Source: CAZNUM01 sp046861615 (GTDB lineage Bacteria > Fidelibacterota > Marinisomatia > Marinisomatales > TCS55). From it: a stretch of DNA of 31,584 nt. How positions within the stretch are numbered: position 1 is the first letter of the stretch; the number at the start of each line of letters is the position of its first letter. Where the stretch lies: NCBI GenBank assembly GCA_046861615.1, contig JBHHUS010000018.1:1-31584 (forward strand), given 5' to 3'. This document shows, one piece after another, positions 1 through 8,551 of the stretch. The position numbers were made by a program, and so were the translations under genes. The notes under the pieces were generated by a model. That model was not told where the DNA came from, searched no databases, and worked only from the letters and a program-made list of their open reading frames with translations.

Positions 1-496
1 TGAGGAAAGAAAAGGACCTAAAACTATTTTTGGGTCCAAATGGCAGATAAGGATCATTACGTAAAATTGCATTCTTGAATACTTTCCACCCCTTTCGATA
101 AGAAACAAGACAAAGTTTTTCACTTTTATTCTGAGTTTTGTAAGAATCCCAGAATTTAACCAATATTTGTAATGCGTTTTTCTCTGGCAACACATCATCA
201 TCCAGCAACCAGATAAATTCGCTGTATCCTCTTTTAACCACCACACTAATACCCTGATTAAAACCGTTATCTGGTCCTCCATTATAATCTAAAGAGATGA
301 TGTGAATTATATCTGAAAACTTATTTTTTAAGTTTTGAATACCATCCTTATTTGTAACAGTTGAAGCATTATCAACAATTACAATATGTCTGATTCCTTG
401 TCTAATCACTTCATGAACCATTTGTTTGAGTAATTCATATCTGTTATCGTATGTAACTGTCACGACACAAATATTATTAATACTGAGGCTATTCAC
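1..496 (-). CDS. Glycosyltransferase family 2 (GlfT2/rhamnosyltransferase-like), 3' end cut by window
   Basis: The frame is open from a GTG at 496-494 to base 1 without a stop, giving about 165 residues; the carboxyl end lies outside the window. It starts with a GT-A nucleotide-sugar fold (ICVVTVTYDN), then IVIVDNAST, a GGPDNGFNQG segment typical of galactofuranosyl/rhamnosyl transferases, and the metal-binding acidic motif WLLDDDVLP. This group adds sugars to lipid-linked or surface polysaccharides on the cytoplasmic face of the inner membrane. The GTG overlaps the TGA of the preceding glycosyltransferase gene (GTGA), so translational coupling is likely and supports this start. The exact sugar cannot be told from sequence. 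The DNA here is visibly AT-rich. Confidence 0.85.
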   Translation of the reverse strand, partial: MNSLSINNICVVTVTYDNRYELLKQMVHEVIRQGIRHIVIVDNASTVTNKDGIQNLKNKFSDIIHIISLDYNGGPDNGFNQGISVVVKRGYSEFIWLLDDDVLPEKNALQILVKFWDSYKTQNKSEKLCLVSYRKGWKVFKNAILRNDPYLPFGPKNSFRSFSFL

Positions 497-1335
497 GAAT
501 GACCAATTCTCAATTTAAGGTATTGGAAAGTGAAATAGATTAATCGGACTGGCCAAAATAGTATAGAGAAAATGAATTTGTACAATGTACCATGCTTTTT
601 AATTAGAACGATGTTGCTTGTTTCTTTTTTAAAAGTTTTCTTAAAAGAAAAAACGCCACCAATCGAGGCTGATACTTTATGCCATACCTTTGAATCTGGA
701 GTAAACATAACTTTTTTCCCCTCTTCCTGAATTCTTAGAGATAAATCCGCATCTTCAGCGTACATAGAAAAGGATTCATCAAAGCCCCCCAATTTCTCAA
801 AATCTACTGCCCGGATACACATGCAACAACCAGTAGCATAGGCTACTTCTTTTATCTTATTATAATCAGGATGATCTTTTTTCCTAATACCCTCATGCCG
901 AATGATACCTAACCATAAGTTTATATAGCTACCTCCGAACCATATCCGTTCCGGATCATCAGCATAAAATATCTTCGGAACAGTCTGACCAACATTAGAA
1001 TCATCTATCAATGGTTGAATTAATGGTTCAATAAAACCAGGGTCAACTAAGGTATCATTATTCAGAAAAATAATAAAGTCTGGTTTAATATTCTTCACGA
1101 ATTCAAATCCGGAGTTGTTCCCCTTCGCATAACCTAAATTAGATGGTAATTGCAATAATTCAACATTTGGAAATTTTGCTTTAATACTAATAACTGAATC
1201 ATCAGTTGATCCGTTATCCACAACGAGGACATTAGCATTAGGGTAGGTGATTTTCCGTAGCGATTCAAGACAATCCAGGAGCATATCCCTTCCATTCCAA
1301 TTTAGAATAATAATATAGACCAGTGGTGCTGACAT
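493..1335 (-). CDS. Glycosyltransferase family 2, rhamnosyltransferase-like (WbbL type)
   Basis: About 280 residues. The N-terminal GT-A domain shows VYIIILNWNG, VLVVDNGSTDDS, the LGYAKGNNSG segment that marks the rhamnosyltransferase-like subgroup, and LNNDTLVDP as the metal-binding loop. AEDADLSLR near residue 195 contains the ED that usually supplies the catalytic base. A hydrophobic stretch near the C-terminus (FIFSILFWPVRLIYF) may associate with the membrane. I choose ATG 1335-1333, which shares one base with the TGA of the GT4 gene (TGATG); a GTG one codon earlier is also possible. It is part of a five-gene glycosyltransferase run, so the role is probably stepwise assembly of a surface glycan. 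Donor and acceptor are unknown. Confidence 0.9.
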   Translation of the reverse strand: MSAPLVYIIILNWNGRDMLLDCLESLRKITYPNANVLVVDNGSTDDSVISIKAKFPNVELLQLPSNLGYAKGNNSGFEFVKNIKPDFIIFLNNDTLVDPGFIEPLIQPLIDDSNVGQTVPKIFYADDPERIWFGGSYINLWLGIIRHEGIRKKDHPDYNKIKEVAYATGCCMCIRAVDFEKLGGFDESFSMYAEDADLSLRIQEEGKKVMFTPDSKVWHKVSASIGGVFSFKKTFKKETSNIVLIKKHGTLYKFIFSILFWPVRLIYFTFQYLKLRIGHS

Positions 1336-2450
1336 CACTGCACCAGCATTTCCAATTTTTCCGTAAATGAATCCCAGGAAAAGCGCTGTTTATAGCTTTG
1401 AATATAATGGCTGAAAGCTGCCGTTTTATTTTCGTTGAAGAAACGGATCACTGCTTCAGATATTTTTTCAGCTGTTCCTTCAACCACATAACCTGCTTTT
1501 CCATTTGGAACGATTTCCGGTAATCCACCAACATTGGTCACAACTACCGGTTTGTTAAAATGAAAAGCAATGGGCACTACTCCACTCTGGGTAGCTGATT
1601 TGTAGGGTAAAACTACTAAATCTGCAGCTGAAAAATATTGAGCTACTTTTTGATTCGGGACAAAATCCATATTCATATTGAGAACATCTTCTACACTTGC
1701 ATCCATCACCAGCTTTTGATAATCACTAGCGTTTTCGTAACATTCTCCAATAACCAGGACTCTAAAATCATCTAATTTATCTTTAAGAATTTTCGTTGCT
1801 TGAATCAGGATGTCTACTCCTTTATATGGTCTGATAAAACCAAAATATAAAATGATTCGCTTTTCTTTAAGTCCCAGCGATTTCCTGGCATCTTTCTTCG
1901 GCAACGGTTGACCAAATAATTCAAACAGCGGATGGGGAATTAAATCAAAATGGGCATCTGGAAAAAGAGCCAGTAAATCACCCTGGACCGATTTGGACAT
2001 GATAATAAAATGATCAACTCGATTTAAAAAAAACCGGGTCATTGGCAGATCAAAAAACCTATTCTCATGAGGAAGTATGTTATCACAAATAACCAAAATA
2101 TCAGCAGTTATTTTCCTTTTTATTAACCGTACTAAACACCCAAATCCCAGAGCAAAAAACGGTAGCCAATACTTAAAAATTATTAAATCCGATCCAAATT
2201 TTATAATCTGCTCTGAAGTTTTAAACCAAGATACCGGATTAATTGAACTGAATATTCTTTCTTCAGAATCTACTGTGCCTGTTGAATCAAATTGAGTTTT
2301 TCCGGGAAATAGTAATTTCGGATATTGAGTAGTAAAATTTATTTCCAGAATTTTATGTTTTCGATTTTTTAGACTTTTAGCTAAAGCAGTATTAAAATTT
2401 GCTATTCCCCCCCTAAATGGATGGAAAGGACCTATAATTGCAACGCGCAT
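1335..2450 (-). CDS. Glycosyltransferase family 4 (GT-B fold)
   Basis: 371 residues, normal length for GT4. The N-terminus IIGPFHPFRGGIANFN is the classic glycine-rich acceptor-side loop of retaining GT-B enzymes. The second Rossmann half begins near residue 195 (KRIILYFGFIRPYKGVDIL), and the nucleotide-sugar site is seen as LVVLPYKSATQSGVVPIAF followed by VVVTNVGGLPEIV and GYVV. One residue differs from the usual EX7E motif: the first Glu position is occupied in the KSATQSG stretch by other residues, so the catalytic detail is not certain. Its ATG shares one base with the stop of the GT9 gene (TAATG). Probable role: sugar transfer to a lipid-linked surface polysaccharide. Confidence 0.92.
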   Translation of the reverse strand: MRVAIIGPFHPFRGGIANFNTALAKSLKNRKHKILEINFTTQYPKLLFPGKTQFDSTGTVDSEERIFSSINPVSWFKTSEQIIKFGSDLIIFKYWLPFFALGFGCLVRLIKRKITADILVICDNILPHENRFFDLPMTRFFLNRVDHFIIMSKSVQGDLLALFPDAHFDLIPHPLFELFGQPLPKKDARKSLGLKEKRIILYFGFIRPYKGVDILIQATKILKDKLDDFRVLVIGECYENASDYQKLVMDASVEDVLNMNMDFVPNQKVAQYFSAADLVVLPYKSATQSGVVPIAFHFNKPVVVTNVGGLPEIVPNGKAGYVVEGTAEKISEAVIRFFNENKTAAFSHYIQSYKQRFSWDSFTEKLEMLVQ

Positions 2451-3529
2451 TATTTCATTAATTTTTCAACAGCTTCAAAAACCGACTTCACCGACAGATC
2501 TTTCATGCAGGATTCACCATGAAGACACTCCGGAAGGTAGAAACAATCACAGTGTTTGGAAGGCGAAAGGATAATTGAATCCTGATAGAAATAAAATTCA
2601 CAGGGATTAAAAATATTGTTAAATAACACCAGTGGTTTATTCAATCCAATAGCAATGTGCATAGCCATCGTAACCGCACTGACTACTAATTCACATTTTT
2701 CCATTAGCCCAATAAATTCCAAAATGGGGAAAACACCGAGATAGTCAGCACCCGTAGTACTGGCAATACGGGCATTCTTTTCATCTTCGTCAGGCCCGCC
2801 AAGTAATATAGGTCTAAAACCTTTACTTAATAATAAACGACTTAATTCGATCCAGTACTTCTCCGGCCAAAGGCGTGTTTTCCATCGGGAGCCGCAACCG
2901 GTGTTAAGACCAATTACTTTTTCCTGTGGATGATAATCTTCGATCCGTCGGTTTGTACATGGTTCAGGTAATTGGTAGTGCTCACCGTCGAAATTCCACC
3001 CACAAATTTCAAAAATCTCTTCCAGATAATGTTTTTTGTTTTTTCGACTATATTCGTCGGAGATACCGGTTAAAAATTTTTGCTCTGCACTTTTGTTAAT
3101 TGGGCCAGGCATACCGTTGGTAAGTCCAAAACCTGCTTTTTCAAAACTCTGGCATTGATCCAGTATCGCACAGGCTTCCGGATCTTTATCCAGATTAATG
3201 CTCAGTTTGAAAGGAATCGATCGTAACCAGGTAATCGATTCAAGCGTAAAGGGTATTGGCCAGTCCACGGATTTGGGTAAAATCTCCGGAAATCTAGTCA
3301 ACCAGAAAATTCGGACCTCGGGATCACGTTGACAAATTCGATCAAGTAATGGTGTCGTACGAATCACATCTCCCATAGCACCCAATTTAATGATTAAAAC
3401 ATTTCCATTGGTGGGAACGTAGTGCTTGCAATCCTGGTTACATTCTACACCAAAAGATTTATGTGGCAAGCAAGGCTTGCTCCCTACAAAATGTCGGCAA
3501 TCGTAACGAGGGTTTAAAGAAACAATCAT
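2450..3529 (-). CDS. Glycosyltransferase family 9 (heptosyltransferase-like) with Cys/His-rich N-terminal extension
   Basis: 359 residues. The GT9 fold starts near residue 43 with VLIIKLGAMGDVIRTTPLL, the hallmark of ADP-heptose:LPS heptosyltransferases, and the donor side shows VIGLNTGCGSRWKTRLWP and a late FIGLMEKCELVVS..TMAMHIAIGLNKP stretch. The protein carries an unusual N-terminal module (residues 1-40) with C11, H13, C20, H23, C30, C34 and H36, and a Cys cluster at the C-terminus (C327, C329, C335, C341). These could bind a metal; that is inference. No signal peptide is seen, as expected for a cytoplasmic enzyme acting on LPS core or another lipid-linked glycan. No clear Shine-Dalgarno is present before ATG 3529. 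Confidence 0.92.
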   Translation of the reverse strand: MIVSLNPRYDCRHFVGSKPCLPHKSFGVECNQDCKHYVPTNGNVLIIKLGAMGDVIRTTPLLDRICQRDPEVRIFWLTRFPEILPKSVDWPIPFTLESITWLRSIPFKLSINLDKDPEACAILDQCQSFEKAGFGLTNGMPGPINKSAEQKFLTGISDEYSRKNKKHYLEEIFEICGWNFDGEHYQLPEPCTNRRIEDYHPQEKVIGLNTGCGSRWKTRLWPEKYWIELSRLLLSKGFRPILLGGPDEDEKNARIASTTGADYLGVFPILEFIGLMEKCELVVSAVTMAMHIAIGLNKPLVLFNNIFNPCEFYFYQDSIILSPSKHCDCFYLPECLHGESCMKDLSVKSVFEAVEKLMK

Positions 3530-3552
3530 TGGTTTTTCAGCCAGACTGATGA

Positions 3553-4485
3553 TTAAGAGGTTTTAATGGATTTTATACGGTTTTCCTTTCCCTGATTAGA
3601 ATAGGCGATCATTTCACCCATCAGACCAATCGAAAAGAACTGAATACCTACTACAATCATTAACACTCCAAAAACTAAAAGGGCCATATGTTTCTGGAAT
3701 GGGTCTCCAAGACCATATTTGAGGTATAAAACATAAACTTCCACAACCAACCCGAATAATGAAGTAATCGTTCCAATCTGCCCGAATAAATATAATGGAC
3801 TCTGCAGATAACGACTTAGAAAAATGATCGATAACAGATCGAAAAAACCATGAAACAGGCGGGCACCACCATATTTTGAATAACCGTGCAACCGTTTACG
3901 GTGGTTAACAACGATTTCACCTACTTTAAATTTTTTCTGACCGGCCAAGGCAGGAATATATCGATGACGACCGCCGTAGATATCCAGTGTTTTTACAACT
4001 GATTGACGGTAAACTTTCAATCCACAATTAAAATCATGGATTTTCACACCTGAAAAAAACCGGGTTACTGCATTAAATATTCGGGAGGGAATTTTTTTAG
4101 ACCATGGATCCTGACGGTGTTTTTTCCATCCGGAGACTAAATCAAATCCCTTTTCAAGCTCTGTCACTAAATTTGGAATTTCCATTGGATCATCCTGTAA
4201 ATCGGCATCAATTGTGACGATATAGTCACCCTCAGCCAGTTTAAATCCTTCGGCTAAAGCAGCCGATTTACCATAATTCCGATGGAATTGGATCAGCACA
4301 ACGTTGGACTCTGACTCACACAATGAAGTCAGGTATTCAGTCGATCCGTCTGTGGACCCATCGTCGATAAAAATCATCTCAAATGGTCGGAATTTTTCCA
4401 GAGCAGATTTTAATTGCTGGTACAAATCCTCCAACGATTCCACTTCATTGTAAACTGGTATTATTACTGAAATACGTTTTTTCAT
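3553..4485 (-). CDS. Dolichyl/polyprenyl-phosphate mannose synthase-like glycosyltransferase (GT2, DPM1/DPMS_DK_rep type)
   Basis: 310 residues. GT-A domain begins ISVIIPVYNEVESL, then FIDDGSTDGS, QFHRNYGKSAAL (residues 66-78) and the metal/nucleotide loop DADLQDDP (93-100), all diagnostic of the polyprenyl-phosphate hexose synthase group. Two transmembrane helices follow, about residues 229-253 and 266-290, as in GtrB/ArnC-like enzymes. It probably loads a sugar from a nucleotide donor onto undecaprenyl phosphate at the inner membrane. It starts three bases after the stop of the DUF4292-like gene and is followed after 23 bases by the GT9 gene, so it is the first gene of the glycosyltransferase series. 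UppP (12126-12893) would recycle the lipid carrier. The sugar identity is not readable. Confidence 0.93.
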   Translation of the reverse strand: MKKRISVIIPVYNEVESLEDLYQQLKSALEKFRPFEMIFIDDGSTDGSTEYLTSLCESESNVVLIQFHRNYGKSAALAEGFKLAEGDYIVTIDADLQDDPMEIPNLVTELEKGFDLVSGWKKHRQDPWSKKIPSRIFNAVTRFFSGVKIHDFNCGLKVYRQSVVKTLDIYGGRHRYIPALAGQKKFKVGEIVVNHRKRLHGYSKYGGARLFHGFFDLLSIIFLSRYLQSPLYLFGQIGTITSLFGLVVEVYVLYLKYGLGDPFQKHMALLVFGVLMIVVGIQFFSIGLMGEMIAYSNQGKENRIKSIKTS

Positions 4486-4488
4486 TTA

Positions 4489-5097
4489 TTAATCCATTTT
4501 TGATAAAGGGATTGCAGAAGGAATTTCTCGTTCTAAGTGGGGATAGGTTGAACCAAACTCGCGATCAATAATAGTTAGCTTCACTTTTTGCTGACTACCA
4601 ACCGTAAAATTAATTTCAGAAACCAGAGGACCGTATTCAGTCTGTTTAGAATAAAACTGAATCGTTCCCGCTTTAATACTATTCATTCTATTATTTTCAT
4701 CAGGATGAAACGCAGCCGGGATTTGCCCCCAGAGTAAAGTTCGTAAATCCTCCGGTTGAATTAATTCAAATAACGGAAAACTCAACATGATAGTAGCCAA
4801 GTCGTATTGTTGATTATGAATAATGTCCCAAACCCGTGCATCATTATTTGAGAGAATCATGAATAACGACTTCCGACCAATTAAATCAGTAAATTGAATA
4901 AAAGCAGTGTCCCGGGAAGTGCTGAAAGTGAAGTTTAACCGCCCACTATATTCACCATAGGAGATAATTTGTCCCTTTCCTCGGCAATAATTTTCGGTGA
5001 TTTCAACCGATTCATATCCTTTTACAGGTTCAGAAGCCAATCTTTCCGGGGATATTAATTCACGTAATGGAGAACAACCCATGAAAATATTCAACAT
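4489..5097 (-). CDS. DUF4292-like outer-membrane lipoprotein
   Basis: From the first ATG (5097) the product is 202 residues, but this gives only seven residues before the lipobox Cys (IFMGC) and no positive charge. The frame stays open upstream to 5139 and encodes KLKLNKIILISLMLNIFMGC, a complete lipoprotein signal peptide. The real start is therefore probably a CTG at 5130 or 5124, overlapping the end of the TPR gene (its TAA is 5119-5117). Family assignment to DUF4292, a LolB/LppX-like lipoprotein fold, rests on length, lipid anchor, position directly behind a TPR lipoprotein gene (as in Bacteroidota) and beta-rich sequence (GKGQIISYGEYSGRLNFTF). Likely periplasmic side of the outer membrane; ligand unknown. 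Confidence 0.75.
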   Translation of the reverse strand: MLNIFMGCSPLRELISPERLASEPVKGYESVEITENYCRGKGQIISYGEYSGRLNFTFSTSRDTAFIQFTDLIGRKSLFMILSNNDARVWDIIHNQQYDLATIMLSFPLFELIQPEDLRTLLWGQIPAAFHPDENNRMNSIKAGTIQFYSKQTEYGPLVSEINFTVGSQQKVKLTIIDREFGSTYPHLEREIPSAIPLSKMD

Positions 5098-5116
5098 CAG
5101 GGAGATTAAAATAATC

Positions 5117-6754
5117 TTATTCAGTTTCAGCTTTCTTTTTCAACCGCTTATTTTCTGAATCCAGTTTAAGTGCTTTTTGATACACTGTCTTAGCGATATC
5201 TTTCTGATTGTTTTCCATTAAAACATCCCCGTAATGTTCCAGAACAATGGGGTTAGAATCGTTAATTTCAATCGATTGTCTCAAATATTCCAGGGCATCT
5301 GAAATTTTATTTAGTTTAAAATAAATCCACCCCATTGTATCCAGATAAGCAGAATTATCTGATTCAAGTGCAACTGCTTTCTGGGCATATAAAAACGCCT
5401 GATCCAAATTCAGACCCCTTTCTGATAAACTGTATGCATAATTATTCAGTGCCTGAGCATCAGTACTGTCTGAATTAATCAACGCTTGATATAATGAGTC
5501 GGATAATTCCCACTCTTTGATTATGTCATATAATAACGCCAGGGAGTGCTTCACTGTACGGGATTCAGGACGAATTGTCTCAGCCTGTTTTAAAAACACT
5601 TCCGCCTGAGTGTAATTCTTTAACTGGTTAAAACTCAACCCTAAAAGATAGTGAACTAAAAAATCATCCGGAAAATCATTTGCAACCGGAGTAAGAATAT
5701 TCACTACTGAAGCGGGATTCTTCAGGTTAAAGGCAATTAGGGCACGATTGACATATCCCCGGGAATCACCAGGGAAGGCGACAATAAAAGAATCTGCTAA
5801 CACCCGGACTGAATCAAAGGCTTCATCATTCATGTATAAATCAATTAAAGTCGATAAATAATCCGGATTAGAGGGCTCCATTTCTATTGCCTGCTTAACA
5901 CTCAGGAAAGCTTTATCCTGCTGCCCCGCCTTATATGCCAGTAATCCCAACTGGATTAAACGATCTGCCGTTTTACCATGTTCCTTATTCAATTTTTCAA
6001 AAAATGCAATACCTTCCTGATAGTGTTCTTGTTCTAAAATCAAATCAACATAAGTACTGATATAGGGTATATGGTCAGGCTCGATGGATACAAGTTGCTT
6101 AAAAACAGTTTCAGCCACGGAATAGTCCTGAATATGCAGGGCAAATTGCCCGGCTGTTTCTAAATATTCAACACGTTCCGGATCAGTCACAAAAGCTTTT
6201 CGGTAATAATTAATAGCTGTTGAAAAATCTTTCCGGATTTTGGCCAATTCACCCATGGTGACAAAATAATTGGTTTTAGTAGAATCCAAACCAATCAATG
6301 AAGAAAATATTCTTTCCGCTTCAGAGTAACGTTTTCTTAAGATATACTCATTCCCCAGCATCTCCAGGGCATCGGTGTCCTTCGGATCAATTTCTAAAGC
6401 TTTTTTCAGTTGTTTTTCTGCTTGGTCTGGCTTTCCCAAATTCCAATAGCATTCTGCCATGGAAACAAAAATAGCACCTGCCTCAGGGTCTAATTCTAGC
6501 GCTTCTTGGAATTCAAGGATAGCCAAGGCATAGTCACCTTGGTTCATATACATTTGCCCATCCATAAAATGTTTTAAGGCCTGAGGGTCAGGAGCTGAAT
6601 TATTTTCTTCCTGAGGATAGGAAGTTGGTTCGGTAGTAACAGTTGGTTTTGTTGTACAAGCATTAAAAACCAGCAACGATGAAGTAACTCCTATCAAAAG
6701 TAAAAACCTGGGGAATAAATTTATTTTTATCATTTTAATAATTGTTGTCGACAT
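5117..6754 (-). CDS. TPR-repeat lipoprotein
   Basis: 545 residues. N-terminal signal with a basic start, hydrophobic core and lipobox VFNAC, Cys at residue 33; Phe at the -3 position is atypical. The mature part begins with a Thr/Ser/Pro/Glu-rich linker and then consists of about 13-14 tetratricopeptide repeats (for example GDYALAILEFQEALELDPEA and GKPDQAEKQLKKALEIDPKD) running to the C-terminus. TPR solenoids scaffold protein complexes, here in the periplasm or at the outer membrane. The pairing with the following DUF4292-like gene is a conserved arrangement in Bacteroidota as I remember it. Which complex it serves is not known; an envelope biogenesis role is inferred. No strong ribosome site is visible; the gene lies 26 bases after the diguanylate cyclase. 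Confidence 0.9.
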   Translation of the reverse strand: MSTTIIKMIKINLFPRFLLLIGVTSSLLVFNACTTKPTVTTEPTSYPQEENNSAPDPQALKHFMDGQMYMNQGDYALAILEFQEALELDPEAGAIFVSMAECYWNLGKPDQAEKQLKKALEIDPKDTDALEMLGNEYILRKRYSEAERIFSSLIGLDSTKTNYFVTMGELAKIRKDFSTAINYYRKAFVTDPERVEYLETAGQFALHIQDYSVAETVFKQLVSIEPDHIPYISTYVDLILEQEHYQEGIAFFEKLNKEHGKTADRLIQLGLLAYKAGQQDKAFLSVKQAIEMEPSNPDYLSTLIDLYMNDEAFDSVRVLADSFIVAFPGDSRGYVNRALIAFNLKNPASVVNILTPVANDFPDDFLVHYLLGLSFNQLKNYTQAEVFLKQAETIRPESRTVKHSLALLYDIIKEWELSDSLYQALINSDSTDAQALNNYAYSLSERGLNLDQAFLYAQKAVALESDNSAYLDTMGWIYFKLNKISDALEYLRQSIEINDSNPIVLEHYGDVLMENNQKDIAKTVYQKALKLDSENKRLKKKAETE

Positions 6755-6780
6755 TCAGAAAATTAAATCTGACATCGCGG

Positions 6781-8478
6781 TTAAATGGAATCATCCTTAT
6801 GAACCATAACCAGATTCCCCCCTTTTGCTTTAGATTGATACATGGCTGAATCTGCTTTATCAATTAAATCTCTTACCTGGCTGGCATGGGTGGGGAATCC
6901 GGCAATCCCAGCACTGATAGTAATATGTAACTGGATACCATCTTTGGAGAAAACTTTTTCCCCAATTCCGGTGACAATTCGTTGGGAGACAGTAAAAGAA
7001 TGGTTCAGATCTGTATTAACCAATAAAACGGCAAACTCTTCACCACCATAACGACCGACAATATCGATTCCACGAACGCTGGCAGCAATGATATCTGCTA
7101 CACCTTTTAGGACATAATCACCATACAAATGTCCGTAATTGTCATTAACAGATTTGAATTTATCCAAATCAAGAACAACGAGTGTCATCGGTTGATCGAA
7201 TCGTTCTGCCCGGCTAACCTCCTCTTCAAAACGATCCATAAAAGCTTTATGATTCAATAAACTGGTTAATCCATCATGAATAGCATTCATATGCATTTGT
7301 TGATATTCCCCCTGCCAGGCAATAATCGACCCGATGGTACCGGCTAATACCTCTAAAAATTGTTGATCAGTCTCAGAATATAATTTTGATTTCAACCTTT
7401 CCAGTGTGATAGTACCATGGATAGTTTCCCGACTATCAATGGGGACACTCAAAATAGACATAAAATTGTACTCAACCCGGTCGCCTCTTTTAAACCGATT
7501 AAGGGTTGGGTAATCCCGGAACCAGGAATTGGTGCGTAAAATTTGATGTTTTCGAAAGGGTAAACCGTGAAGCGTGTTATCTAAAGAAAATTCCATTCCG
7601 ACATCAGCATCTTCATGCAATCCGTCCACCAGTTTAATTACGGCCCTGTCATTACCGGGAATTGCAAACGCGATAGTGAGTTTATCGTATTGAAAAAAGG
7701 CCCGACACAGACTTTTAATTGAATCCAGCAACTCAGTTTCATCCGATTTTATCTCCAAGCGATCAAACAAATTGGTAACCCGGCTCTGGAAATAATTATT
7801 AACCATCAATTTTTCCATTTTGTCCAACTCTATCATTCCCAGTGATATAAATTGAGACAGTTTTAACAGGATGGATAAATCACGATCGTTTATTTTAGAA
7901 AAATGATCAGTGTAAACCAAAAGGCTACCAGTATTGTTACCGTTGAATTTTATCGGTACTCCCAACACAACTTCACTTCCTCGCCAGGTCTGATTGCTAA
8001 ATATCTGATCCCAAGCTGAAGCAACTTTCTGTCGGCGTAAAGTGACTCCCTGGTTATTGTTTAAAACACTTAAAAGTATTTGATTATCGGTATTAATTTT
8101 TTCCTGAAATATGGGATTATCCGATTTTTGCCTGATATAATAAGAGCTATCCGGGTCAAACATGTAAACAGCGCTGGAGTAATTTTCTTGAATAGAATGA
8201 ACCGACTCCAGAACCCAATTGAGTAAATGTTCATAATAAGATTGAACTTCTCCTGATACTGTAGGTCTTTTCGAATGGGATTCTTCGGGTTTTTGAAGTA
8301 AAACTTCTTTTTTAGCTACCAAGGGTGAAATTGAATATTCATATAAGATAAATATCAGCCATCCTAATGCAACCCCTTTTCCCGCAATCACTAGTTTTGC
8401 AGTTGGATCCTGTACACTAAAAAGGATCAGAACCAGGAAAAAAAGTAGCAGAGATAGAATTTGACGGTAGAATTTCAT
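6781..8478 (-). CDS. Membrane-bound diguanylate cyclase (2 TM, tandem GAF, GGDEF)
   Basis: 565 residues from ATG 8478. Two transmembrane helices lie at about 5-22 and 29-50. Two GAF-like sensor domains follow at about 85-215 and 245-390 (each with a SEVVLGVPI / FMSILSVPI strand). The GGDEF domain covers about 400-560, with LDLDKFK (metal Asp 437), FKSVNDNYGH and the active-site motif GGEEF at 478-482. An inhibitory site RGID (R469-D472) sits five residues before the GGEEF, so both catalysis and product inhibition look intact: it should make c-di-GMP from two GTP. A TTG at 8517 would add 13 residues but falls in the loop of a hairpin, so I prefer the ATG. It lies upstream of the polysaccharide genes, suggesting c-di-GMP control of the surface. 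Confidence 0.93.
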   Translation of the reverse strand: MKFYRQILSLLLFFLVLILFSVQDPTAKLVIAGKGVALGWLIFILYEYSISPLVAKKEVLLQKPEESHSKRPTVSGEVQSYYEHLLNWVLESVHSIQENYSSAVYMFDPDSSYYIRQKSDNPIFQEKINTDNQILLSVLNNNQGVTLRRQKVASAWDQIFSNQTWRGSEVVLGVPIKFNGNNTGSLLVYTDHFSKINDRDLSILLKLSQFISLGMIELDKMEKLMVNNYFQSRVTNLFDRLEIKSDETELLDSIKSLCRAFFQYDKLTIAFAIPGNDRAVIKLVDGLHEDADVGMEFSLDNTLHGLPFRKHQILRTNSWFRDYPTLNRFKRGDRVEYNFMSILSVPIDSRETIHGTITLERLKSKLYSETDQQFLEVLAGTIGSIIAWQGEYQQMHMNAIHDGLTSLLNHKAFMDRFEEEVSRAERFDQPMTLVVLDLDKFKSVNDNYGHLYGDYVLKGVADIIAASVRGIDIVGRYGGEEFAVLLVNTDLNHSFTVSQRIVTGIGEKVFSKDGIQLHITISAGIAGFPTHASQVRDLIDKADSAMYQSKAKGGNLVMVHKDDSI

Positions 8479-8481
8479 GTC

Positions 8482-8534
8482 AGAAAATAAAAATCCCTGC
8501 CGTGAAAAACTCGTCAATTACTGCGACAGGGATT
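8482..8534 (-). terminator. Terminator-like hairpin directly upstream of the diguanylate cyclase start
   Basis: On the minus strand an 11-bp stem (8534-8524 with 8502-8492, one G-U pair; core AATCCCTG / CAGGGATT) closes a loop of 21 bases and is followed by TTTTATTTT. This looks like an intrinsic terminator after the anti-sigma gene. However, ATG 8478 comes only a few bases after the T-run, leaving no room for a promoter, so it could instead be a leader attenuator. Both readings are inference. Confidence 0.5.
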
Positions 8535-8551
8535 AATAATGTAAAAAAGGA

